In this document: piece after piece, positions 33,199 to 43,320 of the stretch | How positions within the stretch are numbered: the stretch's first letter is position 1 | How the letters are laid out: every line of letters starts with the position of its first letter | NCBI RefSeq assembly: GCF_950295315.1 | Contig: NC_080177.1 | Span: forward strand, 83,065,452 to 83,129,451 | DNA: 64,000 nt | Direction: 5' to 3' | From: Erinaceus europaeus | Taxonomy: Eukaryota > Chordata > Mammalia > Eulipotyphla > Erinaceidae | Translations under genes and position numbers: made by a program | Notes under the pieces: model-generated | What the model saw: only the letters and a program-made list of their open reading frames with translations | The model's database searches: none | Told to the model about the DNA's origin: nothing

Positions 33199-33469
33199 AT
33201 CCCCCCCTTTTTTTTTTGGTATCTTGCCTTTTGTTGCCCTAGTTGTTTTATTGTTACAATTGCTGATATTGTGGTTGTTGGACAGAACAAAGAGAAATGG
33301 AGAGAGGAGGGGAAGACAGGGGGAGAGAAAGACACCTGTAGACCTGCTTCACCGCCTGTGAAGTGATTCCCCTGAAGGTGAGGAGCCGGGGGCTCAAACT
33401 GGGATCCTCAAGCCAGTTCTTGCACATAGCACCACCAGCGCTAAACCTGCTGCGCCACTGCCCAATTCC
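33199..33469 (-). mobile_element. SINE-A inserted in ERV-B
   Basis: Flanked by CAGGAACTATCTT at 33186-33198 and 33470-33482 (perfect). It carries the TTTTGTTGCCCTAGTTG tail and a short deletion in the CT-rich segment. Confidence 0.96.
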
Positions 33470-33689
33470 CAGGAACTATCTTTTAACATAAACTCTATGG
33501 CCATGCCAATAGCAACCTTGAGGGCACATGTGGCTCCCCACATGTCCCCCTGTCTTATATCATGTTTTGATGTTTGGCAGAACTTGTTTTGTGGCAGGCT
33601 GGACTGTGCCTGTCTTAGGTTGGGGATCAGCCTTCCGTCTTACCCGTTGTTGGATAGTATGCCAGCTCCCCCTGGATTCTGCTTAACCA

Positions 33690-34130
33690 TATGCCTATAT
33701 AGGGATAGATTTAATCCCATTCAAAGCTTTGGTCTATTTACATAAATCACTTTTACATTTACATAAAGCACTCCCTCCAGGGCATTGGTGGTTCAGTGAT
33801 AGGATTCTGCTCCGCCCCCTCCTTGTCACACTCTGATTTTCACCAGTCACTTTTCTCTCCACCCTCTATATCACATCCTGTTTCCACTCTACTTGGAGAG
33901 TATAAAAACAGCTGCTCTTCTGATTAAAGACACTTGGAAATTGCTTTCCAGCTCTGAGAGTTCCAGAGTGTATCTCCTGTGAAGTTAGTGCAGCACGAGT
34001 TCCTGATCCCTCTCCCACACAGCAGCCTAGATCGGCTCCAGTTGAGTTCTCTCCAACCCAGAGAACACTAGCTCAGGAAGAAGTACCCTCAGGCTATCCC
34101 AGCAACCCGTCATTGGAACACCTGGTCATT
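33690..34130 (+). mobile_element. LTR (LTR3), plus strand, in ERV-B
   Basis: The U3 matches the reverse complement of LTR2 (CTATTTACATAAATCAC, TCCAGGGCATTGGTGGTT, CACCAGTCACTTTTCTC), then GAGAGTATAAAAACAGCTGC. Downstream of the TATA box the two LTRs share nothing obvious: LTR3 has CTGATTAAAGACAC and ends near GTCATTGGAACA. A degenerate direct repeat (CTGTCTTAGGTTG ... CTTACCCGT) occurs on both sides (33610-33660 and 34147-34205). Exact ends are uncertain. Confidence 0.65.
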
Positions 34131-34259
34131 TTTGCCTAGTAGTACCAGGTGCCCTGTCTTAGGTTGACTAGATAGCACTAGTTTCCTCTTACCCGTCATT
34201 GGCTAGCCAGCCCTCTACATGGTGGATGTTCTGATGGAGGGGGGCAAATCCTCCACAGC

Positions 34260-34620
34260 AACTCAATATTCTGCCATGTCCAGCCTATGATAGTTAGTTT
34301 GTATAGGTTGCATCTTTATGGCATCAATCTGTTGCTGCAAAAAGGCCATGAGCTTGCTAAGAATTATAGGACCGTGGTCTGGGAGGTGTCGCAGTGGATA
34401 AGGCATTAGATTCTCAAGCGTGAGGTCCCAAGTTCGATCCCTGGCAGCACATGTACCAAAAAGATATCTGGTTCTTTCTCTTTCCTCCTCTCTTTCTCAT
34501 TAATAAATAAATTGTTGAAAAAAAGAATTATAGGACCTATTGTGAGCAGAAGAAGTAAAACAGTTAGGGTCCCACAACTAAGGGTATACAGGTAAGGAAG
34601 GGGGAATGTATCCATTGGTA
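34260..34620 (-). pseudogene. env: ERV-B env transmembrane C-terminus
   Basis: The minus strand encodes a hydrophobic membrane-anchor stretch (LTVLLLLLTIGPIIL) followed, across the SINE-C insertion, by a cytoplasmic-tail-like segment containing KLMAFLQQQIDAIK. This is the pattern of a retroviral TM anchor and tail. The surface subunit and most of TM are absent, so no product is possible. Confidence 0.7.
34374..34522 (+). mobile_element. SINE-C inserted in env remnant
   Basis: Complete copy (GGAGGTGTCGCAGTGGATAAG to TTAATAAATAAATTG) flanked by AAGAATTATAGGACC at 34359-34373 and 34523-34537, perfect 15 bp. Confidence 0.97.
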
Positions 34621-35109
34621 TGAAGAGGTAGGATCATATCTTAAGTCTAAGGGAAGCAGTCAGGGGATGTGATGTCCAGGGAAACAGCCATTTGTCTTTG
34701 GGGGTAGTAAAGGATGTCTGTAGCATGGGTGATGTTATAAAGGGAAATATCTTTAAATTGTTGGCTGACAAAGGCAGGCCTATGGTGGCAAGACAAGATA
34801 CACCAGTTAAGTGTACAAGAATATGTGAATGTTGTTAATTCACATAGGTTGGATATGGAGGAACTTCTTACAGTTTAATACCTACCATATGAACAGATGA
34901 TTCCTCATATGAAGGCTTGATAGCTGTAGTCACTTACTTGTGAAAAAAAATAAAACTTGTAACAAGTTAGAGGTTTACTATAATTGACTTTGGACTATAA
35001 ACAGACTCAGGTTACTTAGAGAGTTAATGCATGTTAGTGACAATGGTTTTAACATTTAGAGTACTCTGAGCAGATGGGTCATACAAAAATTTTTGGTCAT
35101 TCAACACAC
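34621..35109 (-). other. ERV-B non-coding or decayed env segment
   Basis: No frame survives. 34905-35000 matches ERV-A 30445-30545 (CTTACTTGTGAAA, TAACAAGTTAGAGGTTTAC). Confidence 0.55.
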
Positions 35110-35356
35110 TCACTCACAAAACACAACTGGCCAGTCATAACAAGACATTCAGGGAAGGAGTAGGAGAGAGGGCTCTGTGAGCCAACTTTTGTAGGTTCTG
35201 CCATGTCATATTATGGATCCTGGGATGTATCCTGCGGCTAGTCCTCTTGTATTTCTTGTTCTTCAGGGATAACAGTGCCATCATGAGGGTATTGTCAGAC
35301 ATGGCGGGTAGGAACACAGACAGGTTTAGAGTAATTATGTGGGAAAATGCATGCAA
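35110..35356 (-). pseudogene. env: ERV-B env N-terminal remnant
   Basis: A 73-codon minus frame (35356-35135) overlaps the end of integrase in another frame, as env starts do in betaretroviruses. It has a basic stretch (KNKKYKRTSRRIHPR) and then stops. The assignment rests on position more than on motif. Confidence 0.45.
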
Positions 35357-36090
35357 AACCTCTTCCCATGGTCAATAGACGGTCAGGCCCTTTCCAAATT
35401 TTATCAAGTGGGTCTTTCCATTTGACCTTAATAGATGGGAGAGTAGATGGTGTTTGCCAGTGAAGAATAATAGGAGGTAAGTCCAAGTTATTGTAATATT
35501 AATGAGATTTAACGTAGTTAAGGCTTTTGCTAGCTGGATATTGGGGGGATACATTCCTCCTTTATCTTTATTTAATTGAGCCTTAAGGGTTTGATGGGCC
35601 CTCTCGACAATGACTTGTCCCTGTGGATTATAGGAAATGCCTGTGGTATGAGTAATGTTCCAGAGGGAACAAAAATCTCTAAATTGTTTGCTGGTAAACA
35701 CAGATCCATTGTCAGTTTTCAGTTGAAGAGGTAAGCCCATCACAGCAAAACAGGAGAGCATATGGCTTATAAGCTTTTTAGAGCTTTCTCCTGTCTGAGC
35801 TGTTGCCCACATAAATTTAGAAAAGGTATCAATTGAGACAAACACATATTTTTGTTTGCCAAAGTTTGGTATGTGGGTGACATAAATTTGCCAAATAGCA
35901 TTAGCTTTTAAGCCTCCGGGGTTAACACCAAGAGTCTGAATAGCAGGTGTTTTTATGAGACTTTCACAGGAAGAGCATGTAGCTAGGATGTGTTTTAACT
36001 GTGGTAAAGGAACATCAGGAAATTGAGCTTGAAGGCCTTTAAGATTAACATGGGTTAGAGAATGGAAATGAGCAGGATCAGAGACAGAGA
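35300..36090 (-). pseudogene. pol: ERV-B integrase
   Basis: Integrase joins viral DNA to the host genome in the nucleus. In the minus frame ending at 35372: a zinc-binding His-His-Cys-Cys domain (H...TH near 36050 and CSSC near 35965), then the DDE core with all three acidic residues: Asp in SIDTFSKF (35828-35830), Asp in TDNGSVF (about 35711-35713), Glu in VERAHQ (35613-35615). The C-terminal DNA-binding segment lies in a different frame (35295-35486, with WKGPD and GRGFAC), so a frameshift near 35480 separates it from the core. Length and motif order fit class II viruses. Confidence 0.92.
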
Positions 36091-36560
36091 CTAGGAAAGC
36101 TCCTGTGGAGGCAAGGAGGTCAGCTGCAGCATTCCCTTCGGACAGGGAACCAGGAAGAGGGCTGTGGGAATGAAAGTGCTGAATATATAGTGGTTGGGTT
36201 TGAGAAGAGAGCACAGAGGCAATTTGAATCAAGAGAGGGGAAAGTGGGTTGTCATCAATTTTCACATAAGAGCGAGCAAGCCATAGAAGTAAGTTAACAG
36301 TATACACACTGGAGCAAGCCATGGAAGTAAGTTAACAGTATACACACTGTCAGAAAAAAGGTTGAAGGATTCTGGTACAGCTTTTAATGCAAGGAAAACA
36401 GCATAAAGTTCTTTGTACTGAGGGGAATTCTCAGGAAGCTCAGTAAAGAGAGGTTTAGGGGGGTGTTTGTCCGGGTAATATATGAGGGCAGCAGCTCCCT
36501 TTTTTCCACCATCAGTGAAGACTGTAGGAGCAGAAGGAATGGGATCTCAAGAGAAAAGTT
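36090..36560 (-). pseudogene. pol: ERV-B RNase H domain with 38-bp duplication
   Basis: RNase H degrades the RNA strand during reverse transcription. Seen: the first acidic motif TDGG (36507-36518), an NSPQYKELYA helix, the SDSVYTVN motif, and the C-terminal HSPLPGSLSEGNAAAD box. The segment GTAAGTTAACAGTATACACA is present twice (about 36290-36350); a 38-bp tandem duplication shifts the frame between the SDS motif and the C-terminal box. Confidence 0.85.
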
Positions 36561-36689
36561 TAGGTGCTAGTAGAGGCAAAAGAGGTAAAGAAGCTATCAA
36601 TTTATTAGAAGGAAAATGGTTATCTATTTGTCCTGGAAACTCCACGAAGCTTATGGCAAAGTGGTAATGATGGCGTATAAGCTACTCTG

Positions 36690-37850
36690 TATCTGTGAGA
36701 GAAAAGGGCAGAATAATTAAATCCGGTTCTTTCCCTAAGACCTGCACAGACCTATTTCTCCCTTGGCGAACCATGAATGCTAATGCATCTATCTCAGTGA
36801 GGAGTCTTAGAGCTCCTCCTACTGGCGTGTGAAGCCACTCGAGAACCCCATGGTCTTGCCACAATGCCCCTACTACTGTGGGGGTGGAGTTGAAGATTAG
36901 AAGGTTTACCGGAGAGGAGGGGGAGAATCGAACAAGGTGCATGTCCTGGAGGGCCTGGTTAGCCCTTTCCAGTGCCGAGGAGGCCTCGGGAGTTAACTTA
37001 TGTTTTGAGGAGGGCTGTTTGTTTCCTTTCAACAGGTCAAACAGTGGTTGGAGGCAGCTTGTAGGCAGATAGAGATACTGCCTAAGCCAATTTAAATTTC
37101 CTAGAAGACTTTGTAAAGAAGCAAGAGTAAGGATAGAAGGAAAGGTAACATTAGGTTTTAAGGGACGAATTTGCATTAAAGAAATCTCTGAACCTAAAAA
37201 AGATATTGGAGGAATTAGCTGTATCTTCTCAGGAGCCACTTTAAGGCCGCTTTTCTTTAATGCAGGAATGAGAAAATCATGTAAGGCATAGAGATCTGTA
37301 TCTGATTTTCCCCATATTAATATGTCATCCATGTAATGAAAAACATTAAGGCCCTTATAGATATATGGAAAAAGGGGCAGATTAAACAGCCTCCTGACAA
37401 ATTGTAGGACTATTGGCCATACCCTGGGGCAATACCACCCATTCAAATCTGTCAGCAGGGCTGGCGTTACTAATAGAAGGAACAGAGAAGGCAAAACGTT
37501 TACAATCTTGCGCATGCAAGGGAATAGAGAAAAACCAATCTTGTATATCAATAGCTATGATTGGAATTCCTGTGGGAATTGCAGAAGCAAGAGGCAAACC
37601 CTTTTGGGGGGAGCCCCCAACCTGTATGGTTTTATTTACCACATGGAGATCTTTAAGGAGGCACCATTTTCCCGAGTGCTTTTTAATCACAAAGACAGGA
37701 GTATTCCATGGGCTTCGAGAATGACGAATATGTCCCAAGGACAACTGCTCTCAGATGAGCTCTTTTAAAGTTTCTAGTTTATCCCTAGGTAAAGGCCACT
37801 GTTCCACCCAGACAGGCTCATTAGAAAGCCAGCTTAAGTGGGATGTTTGG
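36690..37850 (-). pseudogene. pol: ERV-B reverse transcriptase
   Basis: RT copies the viral RNA genome. N-terminal block in minus frame 37382-37744 ([44 protein letters not shown]) and catalytic YMDD box at 37324-37335 in the next frame (36682-37551), with FLGSEI and the LQSLLGNLNWLR thumb. A frameshift lies between [10 protein letters not shown] and YMDD (about 37385-37400), and a TGA sits upstream of the first block (about 37755). The key Asp pair is kept, but the gene is broken. Confidence 0.93.
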
Positions 37851-37864
37851 CTACGAACAGTGGC

Positions 37865-38285
37865 ATTTAGTATTGGGGGTGCTGATTAGATCTGGTCTCA
37901 CAGGAGTGGGTGTTACGCTCTGCAGAGGCTTGTCGGAGTCCTCCTTCATGGCTTGTCTGAGTTCCCTGAGCTCTTTGGAGGAGTATGGATGCCACACCTG
38001 AGGATTTTGTCTAGTTGAGGCCCCATTTACCGGGAAGGTGTGGATTTGGTTCGATGTCACTGGGGAGAGATCTACGGAAGTGGAAGGTGCTGTAGTGGTA
38101 GGGGAAACTGAACACTTATCTACGGGGATGGAGCTCTTGGGGTGGACTGCACATGGTTTAAAGTCCTTAAATGCTGAAAAAATATCCTTTAACTCTCGTT
38201 TCTCAGTCACAAGGTCTCTTAATGATGATGTATCAGCAGGGGGCGGGGTCAGAGAACTGGAAGCCTCAGGAGAAGCTGAACCCAC
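37865..38285 (-). pseudogene. gag: ERV-B gag fragment
   Basis: A 144-codon minus frame. Its N-terminal part is rich in Ser, Pro and Thr. The C-terminal part has FPVNGAS and VWHPYSSKELRELRQAM, resembling the start of a betaretroviral capsid domain. It then runs straight into sequence just upstream of RT. The rest of capsid, nucleocapsid, dUTPase and protease are gone. The left end is also cut, at the junction with L1 (about 38284), so matrix is missing. Confidence 0.75.
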
Positions 38286-39799
38286 TGATAGCTTTCCTAA
38301 GCTTTAACCCTCTAGGAATATGGACCCAGGGTCATTGTGGGATGCAGAAGGTGGAAGGTCTGGCTTCTGTAATTGCTTCCCCGCTGAACATGGGCATTGA
38401 CAGGTGGATCCATACTCCCAGCCTGTCTCTCTCTTTCCCTGGTGGGGCAGGGCTCTGGGGAAGGAGAGTTCCAGGACACTTTGGTGAGGTTGTCTGTCCA
38501 GGGAAGTCTGGTTGGCATCCGCTAGCATCTGGAACCTGGTGGCTAAAAAGAGAGTTAATATACAAAGCCAAACAAATTGTTGAACAATCATGGACCTAAA
38601 GGCTGGGATAGTGTGGATGAAGTGTTGAGGGGCCCTCTATTTTGTAGATAGCTAGTAGGCATATTTTAGTTATATTCCAAAGGGCCTGTAGCTAGTGTCT
38701 TTTTTTTTTTGCCTGAGCCTGAAATCTGATATGCCAGTGGGGAGATGATATCATGGTTGGGAAAAGGACCAGAAAGCTGGATCAGGGAAGAGAGTACCTC
38801 CCTAATATGGGAAAGGGGTATACATATTGTTGACTGTAAATTTGATGTGATCTGGGGCCCATAATTAGCTTTAGAGCCTATGTGACCTCTGCATCCCTGT
38901 AGATCTGAGCTCACACTCTGTGGTCATGAGTAGGAACGTTCCAGGCTGCCCCAATATCGACCCATCTTCCTCAGGTGTAGCATAGAGGATGTTGTCCATC
39001 CTCCCTTTGGAGGATGGAACATTCTCTACCATTGTTGATCCAGGTTGAGGGCAAGGTCCTATGGGGGCCCACAAAGGGGTCTACTGTGTTGTTCCTGATA
39101 GAGATGACCAGTAACAATGGAGAGAGGGATTTATTCACGGTCTAGGCCCATCAAGTCTGTTTGGGAGTCTCAGGACTCCCCAATTAGAGCCCCAGCTGGT
39201 GGAATGGCCTGATAGTGACTAAAGAGTCATCATTAAAGTCTGCCAGTCTCTTGCCCTTATTCAGCTTTTGCTGTCCTTGCTTTGCTAAGGTTAGCTTTGG
39301 AGTGAGTGAGAGAACTGTAATAGGAAGTAGGTGAGGAGGGTATCTAAGTCTAAGTAGACACTATCTCCTTTGGAACTTGATACTGACTCACTACAGACTA
39401 TTGTGTATTTTTGCTTTTAGGTACATATTTTGCCTTAATGTATGGATACATGTGAACATATGCTCTAGCTTATGGGACCTGGCCTATATCTAGGTTTTGG
39501 GACTTTGTTAGGAAGTGAACCTCCTGGAATGGAATTAGAGAATACCATGAAAGGAAAGTTTTCACCCGAGTGATGGGGGTGAAGGGTTGGCATTCCATGC
39601 CTGACATCTCTGAACACAGTCTGAGGTGAAGCATGCTGAGATGGTACTTGTTGCATTGATTCGATTGGAATCAGCGGATGCAATATCATTTGACCTGACT
39701 TGAGAGAAGCATGCAGGGAAGTGAGCCCCACCCCAGAGGTTCCAGGATTGGGAGACACATAGGCTCTATAGTGGAAGCGGGAGATTCCTGTTGTCTTAG

Positions 39800-39935
39800 G
39801 GTTTAAGAAGAAAATTGATAATTACTGCAATAATCACATTGTTTGGCAATTGGGTTCACTTCTCTGTGCTTTTAATAGGTGAATTCAGGCCATTGACACT
39901 TATTGATATGAAATATTAAAGAATTATGTATATAT
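39800..39935 (-). mobile_element. Old L1 fragment
   Basis: TTTAATAGGTGAATTCAGGCC and ATTGACACTTATTGATATG resemble the antisense of an internal L1 ORF2 segment. Confidence 0.5.
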
Positions 39936-40089
39936 ATTCAAAATTAAAGTAGTGGTGTATGCCTAAATTTCCAGTAAAGTGAGAGAGGAAATGTTGGAGC
40001 CACTGTGCACTATGCCAATGGCTTGGGAGACAGTAATCTTGGGGTCCCACCCAGCTTCTAGGAAGACATGGCTGTGTCTGTGGTTGTGT

Positions 40090-40520
40090 ATGAGAGTCCT
40101 TCCAGGTGCATAAAAAGGGTAAGGCCAAAAATAAATGAATGGACGGATAGCAAATGATATCACTCACAGGTAGAACTTAAAAAATAAGGACAGAAAGCCA
40201 ATGTAAACCATGGACCAGGATAGATCTATTGCACCAAGGCAAAGGACTGTGGGTAATACATGTGCTTAACTGGCCACACAAGGCCTCATCCTGCAGAGGA
40301 TGCTAGGGAGGGAGGGAGGGCCGGGATGGAGTGGGGGGGGGGCACCTTGGGATCCTTAAACATGATGGGGGAGAGATTTTCTACAGACGCCTATCACAGG
40401 GAGATGAGCAATCCTTCTCATGTGTCAACAACGTTATCATCAACCATTAACCCCCTCAAAATGACATGGAAAAATAAAACAGCAACAACAATTAAAAACA
40501 AAAAGATAAGAAGGCACCTG
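40090..40520 (+). mobile_element. Old L1 3' end, plus orientation
   Basis: GCAAATGATATCACTCACAGG and TAGAACTTAAAAAATAAGGAC match the sense end of L1 ORF2 or its 3' UTR. An A-rich tail (AAATAAAACAGCAACAACAA) follows near 40470-40505. One of the few plus-oriented L1 copies here. Confidence 0.7.
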
Positions 40521-40981
40521 GGCACATGCAAAGCCCACAAAGCATAAAGGTTTTGTTCTTTTTTGTCCCTCTTTGTACCAAAACTCAGAGGTATACACTC
40601 CAGTGGATCTGTGATTGGCCTACACTCAAAGTCAAGTGTCACCTATTGTTACATCTTTAGCTCCTCTGTACTTCAGTTGCTAAGTCCCTCTGTCTTTCAT
40701 GCACCTCTGTTGCCTCCTTGCCTCCCATTTTTTGCATCAGTTGGGTGTATTAGAATGTAAATGCACAAGCTCTTTTGACCTGTCAGAATTATTACAATAT
40801 CTATACATATGAGAACTCAAAACTACTCTTCTTACATTTTGTGAAATGCTTGTAAGACCAGAATTGCTCTACCCCAATGAAGCCATATGGAAGTACACTA
40901 GAATACTGTTTTGGGTAGCAAAGTTTTAGTTTATTTGTCTAAGGAGTTAAGCTGGGTACTAGTGCACTTAAAAGTCTTTAC
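40521..40981. other. Unique sequence
   Basis: No signature seen. Confidence 0.4.
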
Positions 40982-41192
40982 TGGGGCCTGGTGGTGGCAC
41001 ACCTGACTGAGTGCACATGTTACAATGTACAAAGACCCGAGTTCGAGCCCCTGTTCCCCGCCTGCAGGAGAAAAGCTTTGCAAGTGTTGAAGCAGTGTTG
41101 CAGGTGTCTCTCTCCATCTCTGTCATACCCTTACCTTTTTATTTCTGGCTGTCTCTATCCAATAAATAAATAAAGATTTAAAAAGAGAGAGA
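40982..41192 (+). mobile_element. SINE-B copy
   Basis: Head GGGGCCTGGTGGTGGCACACC, B box GAGTTCGAGCCCC, tail TCTCTATCCAATAAATAAA. AGTCTT flanks both ends. Confidence 0.95.
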
Positions 41193-41660
41193 GTCTTAGA
41201 GGTCAGATCCTAAAAGAATCTCTTCTTCCAGGATCTACTTTTCCCAGGCTCTTGGAATGTGGTGGAGACTCTAGACAGAATAGGTAGGCTCGTACCTCTT
41301 CAATAGTTATTTGGTCCTGGGTTGATCTGCCTTAGGTCTGAGGTATGCAGATTTCACCGTTATAATTAGGCCTCCGTCATCCTAGCTCTATTCTGCCTCC
41401 ATCTTTGTTCTCCTTTGGCTTCCTGTGGTCGTGGATGGTCCTTCCTCATAGAGGTACACGCATAGCTGGGATGAGATTAACCTCAGGGCCTAGCAGTACC
41501 AACAAGAATAGATACAGAATTATGACACTCTGGATTTCATGTTTCTCTCACTCTCATTACACATGTTTCTTTTTGAATATATCCACTATTCAAAAACATG
41601 CATCTTTTTTTCCATCAAATTGACTGAAAGTTTAAGAATCCTACAGAAATCATCAGGCTT
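41193..41660. other. Unique sequence
   Basis: A 72-codon frame at 41405 has no supporting feature. Confidence 0.4.
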
Positions 41661-41667
41661 TCTTTCT

Positions 41668-41838
41668 TTTTTATTTAAAAAAGGAGACATTAACAAAACT
41701 GTAGGATAAGAGGGGTACAGCTCCACACAATTCCCACAACTGGATCTCCATATCCCATCCCCTCCCCTGATAGCTTTCCTATTCTCTATCTCTCTGGGAG
41801 TATGGACCCAGGGTCTTGTGGGATGCTGAAGGTGGGGC
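41668..41838 (-). mobile_element. Very short L1-tail copy
   Basis: Only the last 170 bp are present (GTAGGATAAGAGGGGTACAG to GGATGCTGAAGGTGG). GGCTTTCTTTC before and GGCTTTATTTC after suggest a target duplication with one change. Confidence 0.85.
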
Positions 41839-42849
41839 TTTATTTCTAACTTTAATCATCAGTCTCTAACTCTCTATTGAAAATGCCTTACATTTTATTG
41901 TTTTAATTCATCAGTTAATTAAGTTAATTGCTCTTATTTATTTATTTATTTTTTGAGATGTAGCATTGTGTATATTTCCTTACAATATATGGGGACAAAA
42001 TCATGACATATTCATTTTGTGTCTCCCTGATAATCAAATGTAATTTTTTTGGCCTCATTGATTTTTCTATGAGATAAATACACTTTTCTGAATATCAGTC
42101 AATTTTGTGCCTGTAGTTAATTCTCCACATTTCATCTTTAAAAATGTTTCTTTGAGGAAGTCTCTCAATAACTCTTGAGGTTAAGTAATGCCTCATAGTG
42201 ATTTGTTCTTATTAGACTTTGAACCTGGGTGCAATTTGCATATCTGAGAATTTATAAGCATTTATGCAAATGATATTCATGGTATGAAGTCTAGGAATGC
42301 ACAATCCAGGACTGTTTATTCACCATGTACTGACAGTGGCTAGGATATTTTAAAGGTCTTTGAGGACTTACCAACAAATAAAACCATGCATTTCCTGCAT
42401 GCACTGCATCTTGAGTCACCTTTCCTCAGCTTTTCAAGCTTTGCATAAACCAAATAGTTATTATTCCAAAGTCCAGACTATTAGGAAATTTCTATGCTCA
42501 CTCGCCTTGCTTTAAGCAAAGTTAATAAACTAAATGTGGTTGAACTGAAGAAAGTAGGTGATATAAGTGGTTCTGGCAACCTCAGTGATGAACTGCTGGT
42601 CAGGGAGAATGCAGGCTTAGACCCCTTGTCTAAATGAGCTACAGAGTCCGTGCTTTGAGCTGGGGAGGCTCCACAGAAACAGGGCGGGCGCGGCAGTGCC
42701 TCTGCGCCTCTGTATGGGAATAAGACACAGCCTGGGAGTAGCCTAGTCACGCATCTGTAAACCTCAGTTCAGGAAAAACTGTATGGAAAGTGTTATTATA
42801 AAACAAATGCAAAACAGAATGGCCTTCCTTTAGTAAGATTTAATATCAA
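41839..42849. other. Unique sequence of about 1 kb
   Basis: AT-rich, except 42590-42750 which has higher GC and several CpGs (GGGCGGGCGCGGCAGTGCC). The minus frame at 42481-42750 has no known domain. No repeat recognised. Confidence 0.4.
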
Positions 42850-42899
42850 ATTCCTCTCCCTCTCTCCCTCTCTCTCTCTGTGTGTGTGTGTGTGTGTGT
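42850..42899. repeat. (CT)n(GT)n microsatellite
   Basis: CCTCTCTCCC-type CT run followed by about ten GT units. Confidence 0.9.
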
Positions 42900-43026
42900 A
42901 TTCCTGTATTCCTGTTGAATAATCTTCTATAATTTCAATAATTTTCTATAGGGATAGTGTCATATTTTCCACTGTTGTAGTTACACATGAAGTAAATCGG
43001 AATCACTCTAGAAATTATATCTATTA

Positions 43027-43303
43027 GGCCTTAGCACAGCGGGTTAAGCGCAGGTGGCTCAAAGCATAAGGACCAGCATAGGGATCCTGGTTTGAGCCCC
43101 CGGCTCCCCACCTGCAGGGGAGTCGCTTCACAGGCGGTGAAGCAGGTCTGCAGGTGTCTGTCTTTCTCTCCTCCTCTCTGTCTTCCCTCCTCTTTCCATT
43201 TCTCTCTGTCCTATCCAACAACGACGACAACAGTAATAACTACAACAATAAAACAACAAGGGCAACAAAAGGGAATCAATAAATAAAATAAATATTTTAA
43301 AAA
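43027..43303 (+). mobile_element. SINE-A copy, slightly 5' truncated
   Basis: Starts at GCCTTAGCACAGCGGG, lacking the first acceptor bases, and has a complete tail. Flanked by AGAAATTATATCTATTA at 43010-43026 and 43304-43320 (17 bp, perfect). Confidence 0.97.
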
Positions 43304-43320
43304 AGAAATTATATCTATTA

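Larger units (their letters stand above)
32055..38285 (-). mobile_element. Class II endogenous retrovirus remnant (ERV-B)
   Basis: Minus-strand order: gag piece (38285-37865), RT (37850-36690), RNase H (36560-36090), integrase (36080-35300), env start (35356-35110), env TM end (34620-34260), non-coding region, purine tract and 3' LTR (32526-32055). The 5' LTR, the start of gag, the rest of gag with protease, and most of env are missing. Frameshifts and stops are present throughout. It has been further hit by SINE-A (33199-33469), SINE-C (34374-34522) and a plus-oriented LTR (about 33690-34130). The RT and integrase sequences are betaretrovirus-like. Confidence 0.93.
31956..39790 (-). mobile_element. 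L1-tail element split by ERV-B
   Basis: 31960-32050 holds the terminal L1-tail text (GGATAAGAGGGGTACAACTT, CCACCAGATCTCCGTAT). The following L1-tail text (CTGATAGCTTTCCT, GGACCCAGGGTCATTGTGG) resumes at about 38284. From 38600 to 39790 it continues into the longest copy of the non-ORF2 upstream body in this window. No reading frame of note lies in that body. Confidence 0.85.

Noticed and set aside
35100..38285. A possibly active provirus
   Set aside because: The RT and integrase catalytic residues survive, but frameshifts, a stop, a 38-bp duplication, missing gag, protease and env parts and an absent 5' LTR make it a remnant.
42481..42750. 89-codon minus frame in a GC-richer patch, considered as a host exon
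   Set aside because: No known domain and no clear splice signals at the edges.
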